Source: Anagrus nilaparvatae
Lineage: Eukaryota; Arthropoda; Insecta; Hymenoptera; Mymaridae
Assembly (NCBI GenBank): GCA_022575985.1
Contig: JAKSXM010000132.1
Span: 7,192,001 to 7,256,000, forward strand
Direction: 5' to 3'
Length of the DNA: 64,000 bases
Below, piece by piece: positions 1 through 10,295 of this stretch. Position 1 is the first letter of the stretch. Every line of letters begins with the position of its first letter. A program made the position numbers and the translations under genes. The notes under the pieces were generated by a model. That model was not told where the DNA came from. It searched no databases and saw nothing but the letters and a program-made list of their open reading frames with translations.

Positions 1-438
1 TAATTTTTATAAATTTTACATATCTAGGGCAAAAGAACCCTTTGCCCTTTTGTCCTTTCTATACAAAATATCTTACTTAACTTGTTATAAGAAAGTCATT
101 TTGTAGAATGCAAGCAAAAATAGACTTTTTTACAACACGTGAGTAATATTATATATCTACTTTGAAAATGAATAACCAAATGTATAAAATTGCTTCCAAA
201 TTTATGCTTATTCTGATTAGCTTTTTCATACAATTTCTATTTGGAAACAATTTTTTAATAAGCATATTGGAAAAAATTTGTCTTATAAATTATAACTAAA
301 CCTAGATAAATAATTTACAAAAAAAACACTATCAAAAATTTTATACCTGAAATAAAAAAACAATTCCATGTCACATGTACATGAAAATTTAACTAAAGTT
401 TACACATTAATAAAACTTATGAAATTTCAAAATTAAAG

Positions 439-1103
439 TTGTGCATCCATCTACATCTAATTGGCATATTGAACCAACTGAATTATTACTTAATCCAAAA
501 GTTACTCAATGGATTAATTTGGAATTCCGTCCAAGAAAAAATGATTTATCATCATTTAAGCAAACTAATGTCGTTCATGTTGGGACACTTAAAATAACTT
601 CTGGAGATGAACCAACTAGATTAAGGCTAAGAAGGTATACCTTTGTAAAAATTAATTAAGATTCTATAATATTTCATAAGAATAATTTTAATTTCGTAGA
701 TTATATAATAAATTAAAAGAAACTGGTCAAATTAGTGAAAAATTAGAAGCTGATGAATTTAGAGATGTAGTATATCCTATTTGCAAAGCTTTCCCAGGAG
801 AAATAATTATTCCTGATCTTAAGCACATACGTGATTCAGTGGTAAGAAAATATTTTTAATTTTTTATTATTAATTTTATTTTTTGAATTATCTCAATTTT
901 AAATGAAAATTTAATTTCAGCAAAATTTAGGTGATTTATGCGAAGAAGTAACTCAAATGGAAGTTAAATTAATAATTGAGATAAACGCAGATGAAACATT
1001 ATCCATGCTCCAAGAAGATATGGATGATTCTCAATCATTTTATTCCTTATGTAGTGATGGGGAGTCAATGTATGGAGGAGAAAGTTTTTTACCAACTGAT
1101 TAA
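439..1103 (+). CDS. C-terminal exons of an ASH/PapD-like domain protein, possibly Cep192/Spd-2
   Basis: Three coding exons are visible: about 439-634, 700-841 and 921-1103 (stop TAA at 1101-1103). The joins keep frame: AG|A gives Arg, then a phase-0 junction. The first exon encodes a beta-rich segment with the pattern HPSTSNWHIEPTELLLNP, followed by INLEFRPRK and VGTLKI, which looks like an ASH/MSP (PapD-like) beta-sandwich as in Spd-2/Cep192, a centriole and pericentriolar scaffold. The last exons encode an acidic Ser-rich tail ending ESMYGGESFLPTD. The gene is partial: no initiator exon is seen in 1-438, so it begins left of the window. It ends tail-to-tail with the ERI3-like gene. That this is a real gene is likely; the Spd-2/Cep192 identity is a guess from domain style only. 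Confidence 0.6.
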
Positions 1104-1365
1104 TGTTTAATTGTATTTTAAATGTTTATATATAGTAGTAATTGATTCGTAATTGTAAATGTCAAAAAAGATTTATTTGTACAAAATATTTATAGTATTA
1201 ATTTTATACATGACATAATTCTAAACTTTTTTAAAACATTTTTTTAATTTTATTATATAGTATTTTTAGATTATACGAGACTTAATTTAAATATTTTATC
1301 ATACTAAATGACAGTATTACTGTGTATAGTATAATGTATAATTAATAACTTTTTTATAATAAAAA

Positions 1366-2046
1366 TTAATTTTCTACAATTTTATTATGTATTATTTCTT
1401 TATTGGGCGTTACTTCAAATAAAGGATTGTAATTATTAACTAATTTTTGAATTATTCTAATCATGTTATGAGTATCATCAATACCACAATGAAGTTTTCC
1501 TTGAAAATTTAATCCTAAAATATTTAACATTTCCATTAAACTACGAGGATACCTATTTGTAGCAGAACAAAATATTGTCTTTAAATTCATCCATTCTTTA
1601 AGATATTTAGGTATTTCAATATTGTGTAAACTACATTGTTCAGGTAACATAACTTTTAAATCCCAATCACCACAAGTTACAAATGCACTTTGATACTTAT
1701 CGTTAATATAATTTTCTTTTAACCATTTATTAAATTTTTCAAAAACTAATGGAAATTCTTCTTCGTTATCAATATCTTGTTGCATTATTCCAGTCAATTC
1801 TGTACAATAACTTGTAAGTATTGGGTGAAATCGAGGTTTCACATATTCATGAAATGCATCTTTAACTTCCCAATCTGCTGTTGATAAAACTAAACAAGGA
1901 AATTCTATTATTTCTTGAGGTTCAATAACTGCATTTTTTTTACATGTTGCTTCAAAATCTAAGACAAGTAAATAATCGTAATGTTTTATTTCATTAATTC
2001 GTTTTGGAAGGTTCCTTGTTAAACTCATTATAGCACGATGTGCCAT
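1366..2046 (-). CDS. ERI3: ERI1/ERI3-like DEDDh 3'-5' exoribonuclease
   Basis: A single-exon 226-residue protein. It carries the DEDDh exonuclease signature: D30 and E32 in LVLDFEATC, D129 in FVTCGDWDLKVMLP, and H186 with D190/D191 in LHCGIDDTHN. The stretches EIIEFP, CTELTGI and GDWDLKVMLP closely resemble animal ERI3 (the Snipper/ERI1 branch). These enzymes remove nucleotides from RNA 3' ends, and ERI1 relatives act in histone mRNA, 5.8S rRNA and small-RNA turnover. There is no SAP domain, unlike ERI1, and the length suits a catalytic domain alone. A second in-frame Met at residue 7 is an alternative start. It is head-to-head with RNase H2A, about 350 bp apart. Function is confident; the exact RNA substrate is unknown. 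Confidence 0.92.
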   Translation of the reverse strand: MAHRAIMSLTRNLPKRINEIKHYDYLLVLDFEATCKKNAVIEPQEIIEFPCLVLSTADWEVKDAFHEYVKPRFHPILTSYCTELTGIMQQDIDNEEEFPLVFEKFNKWLKENYINDKYQSAFVTCGDWDLKVMLPEQCSLHNIEIPKYLKEWMNLKTIFCSATNRYPRSLMEMLNILGLNFQGKLHCGIDDTHNMIRIIQKLVNNYNPLFEVTPNKEIIHNKIVEN

Positions 2047-2396
2047 TTTTTATGGAGTTCATGCAATTTTAAAATTATATTTTCATCTGAATGATTTCAT
2101 GAATTTTGCTGATGATAAAATCCTGAAGATACAAATAGTAAATTAAAAAGAATTTGATTAAAACTTAATTTACATCAATAATTCTGGTTTTAACCAAAGA
2201 GCTTTTGGTTTTAACTGACTTCTGCTACAAAGTTTGCTAGTTTTCTACTGTACCTATCAACAGAGATTAAATGAATATTATACAGCTGACTGTCAATCGG
2301 TAAAAAAAATTTGGCGCTAAATTTGCACCGACTATAACAAAATAAACAAAGCAAAACCAAAGCAAAGGATTAAGGAGCTAAAAAAGTTTTTTAATA
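2047..2396. promoter_or_regulatory. Bidirectional promoter between ERI3-like and RNase H2A genes
   Basis: This 350-bp gap separates two divergent start codons, so both genes must be driven from it. It contains TGACTTCTGCTACAAA (2215-2230), AGTTTTCTACTGTACC (2239-2254) and TGTCAATCGGTAAAAAAAAT (2291-2310). All three blocks recur upstream of MIC10 at 43949-44029, the first two with the same 24-nt offset. No clear TATA box is seen. Confidence 0.75.
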
Positions 2397-3481
2397 ATGA
2401 GTTCTAAAGATGAAAATGTCGATGAAAAAATTGAAGTACTCAAACATAATCTAGGAGAATCAGATAATGATAGTAGTAAAAATGTTAAAATTTCTAAGAA
2501 AGAAGATTTAACATTGTATTTTGAAAAATGTGATAACACAGAGAATCATGTATTTTTTTCTGATGTAAGTACTTATTACATGCCTATTTATACAATCATA
2601 TTTTTTATTTGGTCATAATGTGAGTCAATTTGGCTTAGGTACCTGACGTTTGTAAAAAAGAACCATGCCAATTAGGAGTAGATGAGGCTGGAAGAGGTCC
2701 AGTCTTAGGACCAATGGTTTATGGGATAGCTTATGCTCCTTTATCTGAAAAACAAATTTTAGTTGATATGGGATGTGCAGATTCAAAAAGTTTGACAGAG
2801 GAAAAACGAGATGTCATATTTGATGAAATTTGCAATAAAAATGAAAAAATGGGTTGGGCTGTGGATACCATTTCACCAACTTATATATCCAATTGCATGT
2901 ATCGTCGTTGCAAGACCTCTCTTAATGAAATTTCAATGAACTCTGCAATTAATTTAATAAAGGGAGCAATAGAAGCTGGAGTCTTTGTTAAAGAAGTTTA
3001 TGTAGATACTGTTGGTAAACCAGAAAAATATCAAGCAAAATTAGAACCCTTATTTCCAGGAATAAAAATAGTTGTAGCTAAGAAAGCTGATTCTACATAC
3101 CCAATTGTAAGTGCTGCTAGCATATGTGCTAAAGTATCTAGAGATCATGCATTAAGAGCATGGCAATTTGGAGAAGCAGAGAATGAAAGCAAGTATGGTA
3201 GCGGATACCCAAATGATCCAGTGACTAAAAAATGGTTAGCGGACAATGTTGATCCAGTTTTTGGTTTCCCACAAATTGTTAGATTCAGTTGGTCAACTGC
3301 TGAAACTATTTTGGATTCTAAAGCTGCGAGCGTAGATTGGCCAGATAACGAAAACGAAACTATTCCAGCCGAAACTAAAATTTCATCATTTTTTGCAAAA
3401 GTTAGCGAATCAAATACAGTAGAAAGAAAAGCACACAATTTCTTTACTTCTAGGTGTTTGTCTAACGCAGAAGAAATTTAA
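2397..3481 (+). CDS. RNASEH2A: Ribonuclease H2 subunit A (catalytic)
   Basis: Two exons, 2397-2564 and 2639-3481, with a 74-nt intron (GTAAGT donor, phase 0) give a 336-residue protein. RNase H2A cuts the RNA strand of RNA/DNA hybrids and removes single ribonucleotides from genomic DNA. The catalytic residues are visible: D71 and E72 in GVDEAGRGPVLGPM, D179 in VYVDTVG and D207 in AKKADSTYP, followed by SAASICAKVSRD. YGSGYPNDP and PVFGFPQIVRFSW match the family's C-terminal half. Residues 1-60 are an acidic, low-complexity N-terminal extension longer than in the human protein. The tail ITSSFF-like segment (ISSFFAKV) resembles the region that contacts the other two subunits and PCNA in other species, which is inference. 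It shares its promoter with the ERI3-like gene. Confidence 0.96.
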
Positions 3482-4706
3482 GAATAATTAGTTGTAAAAT
3501 AAATTATCTAACGACATAAATACAGTATTCAGTGGAGTGTATCCAAAAATTTTAAATTTGTACATATATATATACAGCATATTTTAAAAGATTTTTTTTG
3601 TGAGTCAGGGAAGGTTCTTTTATATCATGTTCAGTCATAGAAAGTTTATAAAAAAACTGTTTTAATTTGTATTTCAATAAAATTTACATAATCTTAAAAT
3701 AATTAGTGCTCCTTAAAATAAAATTTATGTGTCGGTGCAAAAAAGTAAAATACATTTTCATATAGTATATTGTGTAAAATTTTTAATAATTAATAACATA
3801 TTTTTATAATTCTAATATTTACATATACATCTTTTGACTCAAAACAGTAATTTATTGTTCTTAATGTTTTTTAATAAAAATATTTTAACATTATTTAATA
3901 ATTGAAAATCTATCAGACTTATTTACTTTATTCTTAAAATATTCTTAAAATATTCTTAAAAATTATCCATGCACTTTTCATTCCTCTTCAGGCACAAAAT
4001 CATCAATTAATCAATTTTGAAATATGCATAATTCAAATTCACTTTGGCTTGAATTAAACATTATAAATAAAAACGTTGACTTGTTTTTTTTCTTCATTGC
4101 TTCTATATATGCGCTAAATATAAAAATATCAATAACGTTAAATTATAAAAGTCTTGTTATTTACATCGAGTACAAGATCTTGAGTAACAGCAGGCTGAAG
4201 TTGATGATTATCAAAACAGCAGATGCAAAATTTTTTGGCTTGGCTCCATTTGCTGAAAAATCATGATAATACATATAATTAAATTAATGGAATCGAAGGA
4301 AACAAAAAAATTAATTTTCATTTGGGGAACAGAGAGATTAAGTTGAAAAAAAAAATATTATTTTATGCGAGAACAAAAATATAAAGAGGAATTAGAGACA
4401 CAGCTTAATTAAAATTTCTTTTCCCTGGTGACTAAGGATAACAAAACAAGCGATGGTGAAAATTAAAAATAAGAAAATCTTTGGAGGTATATCTGTTTTA
4501 AAATTGCTCTATTGCTAAAGCCAATTACAGTTTGAAAGCTTTTTTTATTTTTTCAACGTTATTATTTTTTTCAATTTTTCTCGCAAATAAAATGACTTCT
4601 TTTGCCTTAAAAATAAAATCTTATTGTAAAGATATAATATTTTACTGCAATATAATTTTCTAACATTATTAATTAATTTTTTTATATCTTTTTTTTTTTT
4701 TAATTT
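3482..4706. other. Intergenic, no gene recognised
   Basis: AT-rich sequence downstream of RNase H2A. The short ORF near 4024-4266 is low-complexity and has no family signature. No RNA gene or terminal repeat was found. Confidence 0.5.
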
Positions 4707-5480
4707 GGATGTAGGTACTTGTAATACTTGATTTTTTTCCACGAAAGTACTCATATCTAGAAATATCGTTTTTACTCAAAATCTCGAATCTGATAATTTT
4801 TTGAAAATTTTTGCCACTAAAAAATACAAAGAACGACAAGTTTTTTTTTTCTTTATGGATTTCTTTTCTATGTGAAAATATACTAACTTCTAGAAATACC
4901 ATTTTTACTCGATATCTTGGATCTGATACTTAACTTATAAAAAATTTTTATTTCAAAAATTATTACATAAAAAAATAAAAAATAAAAATTATTTATTTTC
5001 ATTTTGGACGTAGTACCTAATTTTTTTTTATTTGGAAGTACTAATTTTAGAAATACTGTTTTTATTCGATTTCTCGGTTTTGGTACCCAATTTTTAAAAA
5101 ATTGTTTGGCTTATAAAATAAACTTACCAACACATTTTTTTTCTTTTTGGACGTAATACCTAATTTTTTTCCACGCAAATCCTAGTTGTAGAAAATTTTT
5201 TATAACTGGAATTTATGGATTTAATACCTAGTTTTATGAATATTTTACCTAATTTTTCGTATCAAAACATAAAAAAAAAACAAAATTATTTTTTTTCATT
5301 TTGGAAGCAATACTTAATTTTTCCCACGGGAGTTCTAGTTTTAAGAAATTCATTATTTCTCGTATTTATTGGATTTAAATTTTTTTGTCAAAAAATAAAC
5401 CATTCTTTTTTTTTTGTTGACGTCATGCCTAATTTTTTGTCCGGGAGTTCTAATTTTATTACATGGTGTCCCTTTATTTC
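4707..5480. repeat. Degenerate ~150-bp tandem repeat (about six units)
   Basis: A recurring landmark (TTGGACGTARTACCTAATTT and variants) appears at about 4707, 4857, 5006, 5149, 5303 and 5418, a spacing of 143-154 bp except for the last (115). Each unit also carries a variant of TTCTAGAAATACYRTTTTTA roughly 45 bp further on. The small ORFs across it are by-products of the repetition. It looks like an old satellite or minisatellite array. Confidence 0.65.
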
Positions 5481-6130
5481 TCAGATATGATAGATAAAAT
5501 GGAAAAAATTTTCAACTCATATGAATATTTGTCATTAATTGATGAACCGTAGTGCCAATAATATTTGGCAGCGTTTTTTTTTCTGAAATAGAAAATAATT
5601 TTGAAACAAAAAGATCTTTTTTTCTTATACCAAAATAATTTTTATAATCGGTCAATAAAATATAATTAAAAATTATTTTGGTTTAAAATTTTGAAAGGAA
5701 CGATTAAAAGGTTTTAGTTAATTTTTTTTTCTTAGTGAAGTATATAATTTGCACAAAATTATATAATTTAAAAAAAACAAAAAATGGTTTTTCAAAATTA
5801 ATTTTAGAATTAAGTGTAGACGACAATTAATTAAGTGTAGACGACAATTATTTTATGATTCATGTAAAGAAAATAATTTAATTGAGAAATAAAAAATAAA
5901 TAAAAATTAAATAAAAAATAAATACGAGAAATTTACTATAGCTGCATTAAAATATATCCATGATAATAAATTAACAAATAAAGTGAATAAACTCTTATTT
6001 GCATTGCTTATCTCAGTAACAAAGGTTATATTTTTTATGCGTTTCTTATTTATTTTTTTAAGCAATTAATTAGGTATCTAGAATAAAAATATTATTAACA
6101 AATTTGCAGGAAAATTTCGTCTGAATTAAA
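5481..6130. other. Intergenic, no gene recognised
   Basis: Low-complexity AT-rich sequence. The only structure noted is a 21-bp direct duplication (TTAAGTGTAGACGACAATTA) at 5810-5851. Confidence 0.45.
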
Positions 6131-6910
6131 ATTACTTTAAGCAAGGATACCTGAAAAAGGCCACCAACATTGGGCGGAGTTAAGTTGATGCATTTAGGTA
6201 GTGGGTCAAATATTGACGTCTTTTTAAGGTGGTCAAATGGACTTAGAACAATTTCAATTTAGGAGCTTAGAATAATTTAAGCTTAGAAACTTAGAATAAT
6301 TTTAAATAGAAAACACGCTCGATAATCTCCGTTTATCCCAATGGGCCTTCTGGGCCTATAAACCCCGGGCTCAATGTTATTATATAGGGTTTTTTTGGAA
6401 CTTTTTAATTTAACACTGAAATCTCGTAAGCTAACCAAAACATTTTTGGTTGGTCTCATTTTTTGGTATAAGTAACAAATTTTAGCCTCGAAATCCTCGA
6501 ATTTTTATCAGTAATTCTCTGTTATTTTCAATTTTTGGCCCAAAAGGACCAATTTTTAAACTGCTGCCAAAAAATTGTAATTTTTGATGAAAATGGGTTT
6601 TATATGTTTCAACAATTTTTTAAAAGCTAAAAATTTCCAACAATTCTTTACTTGTCCCTTTTCGATTATTTCGATTATCTTTCAAAACCCATATCTCGAA
6701 AACGACTCCAGAAAATAAGACGAGTAACAAATTTTTGAAACATATAAAACCTATAGAGAGTTAAAACTAGGTCATTATGAACTCCCCTTGTTATAGAATA
6801 AGTTCAGTATGAGCTGCATAGACTTAGAATATACTTGGGGTATATAAGTTAAAACTTTTATAAGCAAACATGTTCCATGTTCATTGATCGTGTTAATTCA
6901 CAAATCAGTT
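6131..6910. repeat. Dispersed repeat shared with the Beat intron (25.8-29.0 kb)
   Basis: GACGT..TTTTAAGG.GG followed by AAATGGACTTAGAA and TTTAGAATAATTTTAAG-type sequence (6215-6300) recurs at 27530-27602. AACATGTTCCATGTTCATTG (6868-6887) recurs in variants at 25951, 26366, 27439 and 28709. The block is more GC-rich than its surroundings and has no ORF. It is probably a fragment of the same repeat family, here ending about 200 bp upstream of the secreted-protein promoter. Confidence 0.6.
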
Positions 6911-7110
6911 ATAAGTTTTTATTTTTGTTATCATTAAATTATTATTCATTGAGATAATTATTTTCGAGAACAGTATATTAAAAAATATTTATTTAAATAT
7001 TTGATTTATTCAACTAAAAAATGTTTGTTTTTAAGTTACTGATTACACAAAAGACTCGTATTTTAATTCCAAAACAAAACAAATTATCTTAATAATGGAA
7101 TTCATTATCA

Positions 7111-7117
7111 TATAAAA
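7111..7117 (+). promoter_or_regulatory. TATA box of the secreted repeat-protein gene
   Basis: TATAAAA lies about 30 bp upstream of a probable start of transcription near 7141-7145. Downstream, a 5'-UTR intron runs from 7177 (GGTAAGAAA donor) to 7250 (TTTTTGCAG acceptor), ten bases before the ATG at 7261. A TATA promoter and UTR intron suit a tissue-specific, strongly expressed gene. Confidence 0.65.
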
Positions 7118-7260
7118 ACCCAGCCAATTTTTAATTATTATTAGTTTGTTTCAAAATCTTGAAGCTGTTACAAGTGGTAAGAAAGCAATTATTTAATTTA
7201 AAAAAAAAAATAATTTTATTATTCTTAATTAAATTTATTTATTTTTGCAGATTTGCCAAA

Positions 7261-8214
7261 ATGAAAATTTTATTAATTTTTTCCATAGCCCTAGGGCTTA
7301 TGTGCGTCAACGCCGCTTCGATTGACAAAGAAGAACCTTTGGATTTTAAGAAATTGACAAACGATTTTGAATTTATCAGGTCGATTCCTGCCAAATCAAT
7401 TTACGAAGTCGCTAAACTTGCACCAAAATTCAAACATTTGAATCTTAAGGTTATTAAGTTCCTCCGAGAAGCAGATGAATATGAGATCAACAAGCTGATA
7501 TACGCTTTTGCCGATTTGGCAAACTTGACTCCTAAATTATTTGATACTTTGAAAGAAATATCGGAAGAAACTTACCAGACGATTTTCCGAGGTTTTCCAC
7601 TATTAGCAGATTACTCGCCAGTAATCAAGGAATATTTCAATGAAGCAACAGAGGAAGATATAGAAAGAGTCGCAAATGCATTAGACAACTTTTTAGCAGT
7701 TGCTCCAGAAACTCTCAAAGCGTTGCAAACTGCATCGGACGAAGACGTAACAAAATTCATCGAAGAAAATTTACCCGAAGTTTCTGAATACGCCGATGAT
7801 ATTATATTTGTAATCAGGGTAATACCAACCGAAGTCTTCTACGACCTCGCGAAATTTTCACCTAACATTAAATTAGCCTTGTACGACATCGCTGATTATT
7901 TAAAAAATCTTCCTGACAAATATATTGAAAAGTTTGAAGCTTTCAAAGATTTCGACGCTAAGAAATTAGCCAAAGACGTAAAAGAATTTATTGACAACGC
8001 CGACGAAGAATTAAAACAAGTCGCTAAAGGAGCAAAGTACGCTAAAGAGTATACATCTGATGTTTATGATTTTATTAAAAATGTTGCTATTAAACTCGTC
8101 GAGAGAGTGGTTAACTTAGCCGACAAAATTTCTGAATTAAGTCTCGAAGAAATTGAAAACATTCAAAAGAATCCTGATGCTTACAACAACTTATTCAAAC
8201 AAAGTAAAAATTAA
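7261..8214 (+). CDS. Secreted alpha-helical repeat protein of unknown family
   Basis: The chosen ATG directly follows a 5'-UTR splice acceptor; an earlier in-frame ATG at 7159 would read through the 5'-UTR intron. The 317-residue product starts with a clear signal peptide (MKILLIFSIALGLMCVNA, cleavage probably before ASIDKEE). The mature part is about ten degenerate units of 29 (sometimes 30) residues from about residue 46 to the end, each with a hydrophobic helix, a (S/T/A)P near position 12 and an acidic patch such as ATEEDIER. There are no cysteines in the mature chain, no transmembrane segment and no domain I recognise. Codons are richer in G/C than the flanks. A poly(A) signal AATAAA lies at 8248. 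It could be a venom, salivary, gut or haemolymph protein; function is unknown. Confidence 0.85.
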   Translation: MKILLIFSIALGLMCVNAASIDKEEPLDFKKLTNDFEFIRSIPAKSIYEVAKLAPKFKHLNLKVIKFLREADEYEINKLIYAFADLANLTPKLFDTLKEISEETYQTIFRGFPLLADYSPVIKEYFNEATEEDIERVANALDNFLAVAPETLKALQTASDEDVTKFIEENLPEVSEYADDIIFVIRVIPTEVFYDLAKFSPNIKLALYDIADYLKNLPDKYIEKFEAFKDFDAKKLAKDVKEFIDNADEELKQVAKGAKYAKEYTSDVYDFIKNVAIKLVERVVNLADKISELSLEEIENIQKNPDAYNNLFKQSKN

Positions 8215-8433
8215 AAGTTTAAAATAATTATTATAGAAAAGGAACTGAATAAATAAATAAATGTATTTCAAAATTTAAAAAAAAATAAAATAAAATTTTA
8301 CATTATATTTTTACTGAATTATTTGTTTAAATACTGCAAATGCCTTGAAACACAAAGAAAAATTTTTTTTCTCGACATTTCCGAAGCAGAAATAAAAAAT
8401 CCAAAAATTTCCATTAACCGCAAAACCAAATAT

Positions 8434-10263
8434 TTAAGTTTTATTTATTTTAAAAAGCCGACAATTTGAAATAAAAATATGCAAGAATAAAATATATAAC
8501 AACAGACCTTGTTGAGTTCCTCGCAGCGTATTATAATAAGATGCTTCCATTACTTGACTTTCTTCAGCGTATTCGTCTGTAAAAATATGCAAAGATTCGC
8601 AAAACCAAAAATCCTTTTAAATTTTCTAAATGAACTAAATTCTAAACTGAATTCGTATAAATAAATAAAATCGGTATTTCTCTAGGGTAAATCTCTCTGT
8701 TTTTCATGCAAGGGAAAACTCAACTTACCAAGTATGTGTTCAGCGTGCGTATGACCCTGTGGCCTTGTTTCTCTACCCTCGAGCTTTGGGACTTTCCTAT
8801 CGCTTTCTATGCTTAATTCATTGCTTTTCCAATAGACATTAGCAATTGTCGCCAGACATTTTATCTTCATATCACCGAGTTTAAAGTGTTTTTGATGTAT
8901 TCGAAAATTAATTCCCAATACCACAGTCTCGAGACCTTCACGATCCACATCCGTAATGTAAGGACCTCGTAATAAAGCTTGATCGACCTAAATTATTTAA
9001 ATTTTTATATAATTACTTTTTAATTAACGCATATAAAATGATAAATTATAAACTTACCGGAAAACCATTGATAAACCAACTAAGCTGTGCTGGTGGCTTT
9101 GATTTAGCAGATGTACAATTAAATCTAACAACATCGGAAACTTGATATCTCTTACTTCCCGATCTTCCAGTTATTATTGGCCCTTCTTCTGGCAGCGCTA
9201 CGAATATAATATAAATAATTATTAATTTAAACTCGATATAATTAACGAGGGATAAGTAAGGGATCGAATTGATTGAAAATGATTAATTTTATATAGACTG
9301 CAGTAGGTGGTTATTATAAATTCAATTTTCCAGAATGATGAACACTATATCTGTAATTCGAAAAGTTAAGTTTTCATTGACATTTCAGTTTGTTTTGAAT
9401 AAATTTTGACGAAATTTATGTCGAGTTAATTCCTATATATTTGAATATCAAATTTAACGTACATTAAAACTTTCTATCGATTATAGAAAATATTTAAATA
9501 AAATACATACCAACAACAGACATATCAGAATGTTCAGATACTGTTAGAAAAGACGGCGCCTCTGCAGACACCTCGCACCTATACCGCCCAGAACTCATTA
9601 AATTAACAGAATTCAATACAACTGATTTTTCTGTTGAATTATGTATCTAAAAAGTAAAATTTTCTTTTAGTATACATTAAATATTAATTCAAACCCTCTT
9701 ATTTAACTAAAGCATATAATATATAACCCATCCTGAAAATTGAAAAGCCAGGATAGATATGAGATGCAACTCAGTTACAGTTTACTATAATATAGCCCAA
9801 AGGCTTCAACTTATGTATATCCTTAATATATACTACCCGATATGCAAGTTATATATATTTGGTTATTATGTATACTCAGTTCATTAATTATCTTGATTTT
9901 AGATACTATTTACATTATATTTTGATACCTATTCTGACTTTATGTATACTTTTTTTTTTCTGCGAATTTAAAAAAAAAATCGATATTTAAGTAATTTGGG
10001 AATAAACGCGATAAAATAGTCATTAGATTAATTTAGCTAAGTGCTATACGCGTTTTGAGTAATTTAATAATATTAAATTGTTAATGGGTGCAGGTTAGTA
10101 ATTACACATTGCATATTTTAATAATAATTTCTGATAGGCATATATTATAAAATCCATTAATTATGTGGGTAACCGTTTACGAGTCATGTTTCGCTTGACA
10201 AACTTTGTCTTTTGAAAACGATACATGACCACAACGGGTTGTCTTTAGTCTGTTATTATATAT

Positions 10264-10295
<32 letters not shown>

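Noticed and set aside
1..60. Weak similarity of the window's first bases to the repeat near 27390 and 28800
   Set aside because: Only short words match (ACATATCTAGG, TTTTGCCC); too little to call a copy.
3145..3438. 97-residue ORF on the minus strand
   Set aside because: It lies wholly antisense to the RNase H2A exon and has no features of its own.
7159..7260. Upstream in-frame ATG extending the secreted protein
   Set aside because: The extension reads through a 5'-UTR intron with clear donor and acceptor and would bury the signal peptide.
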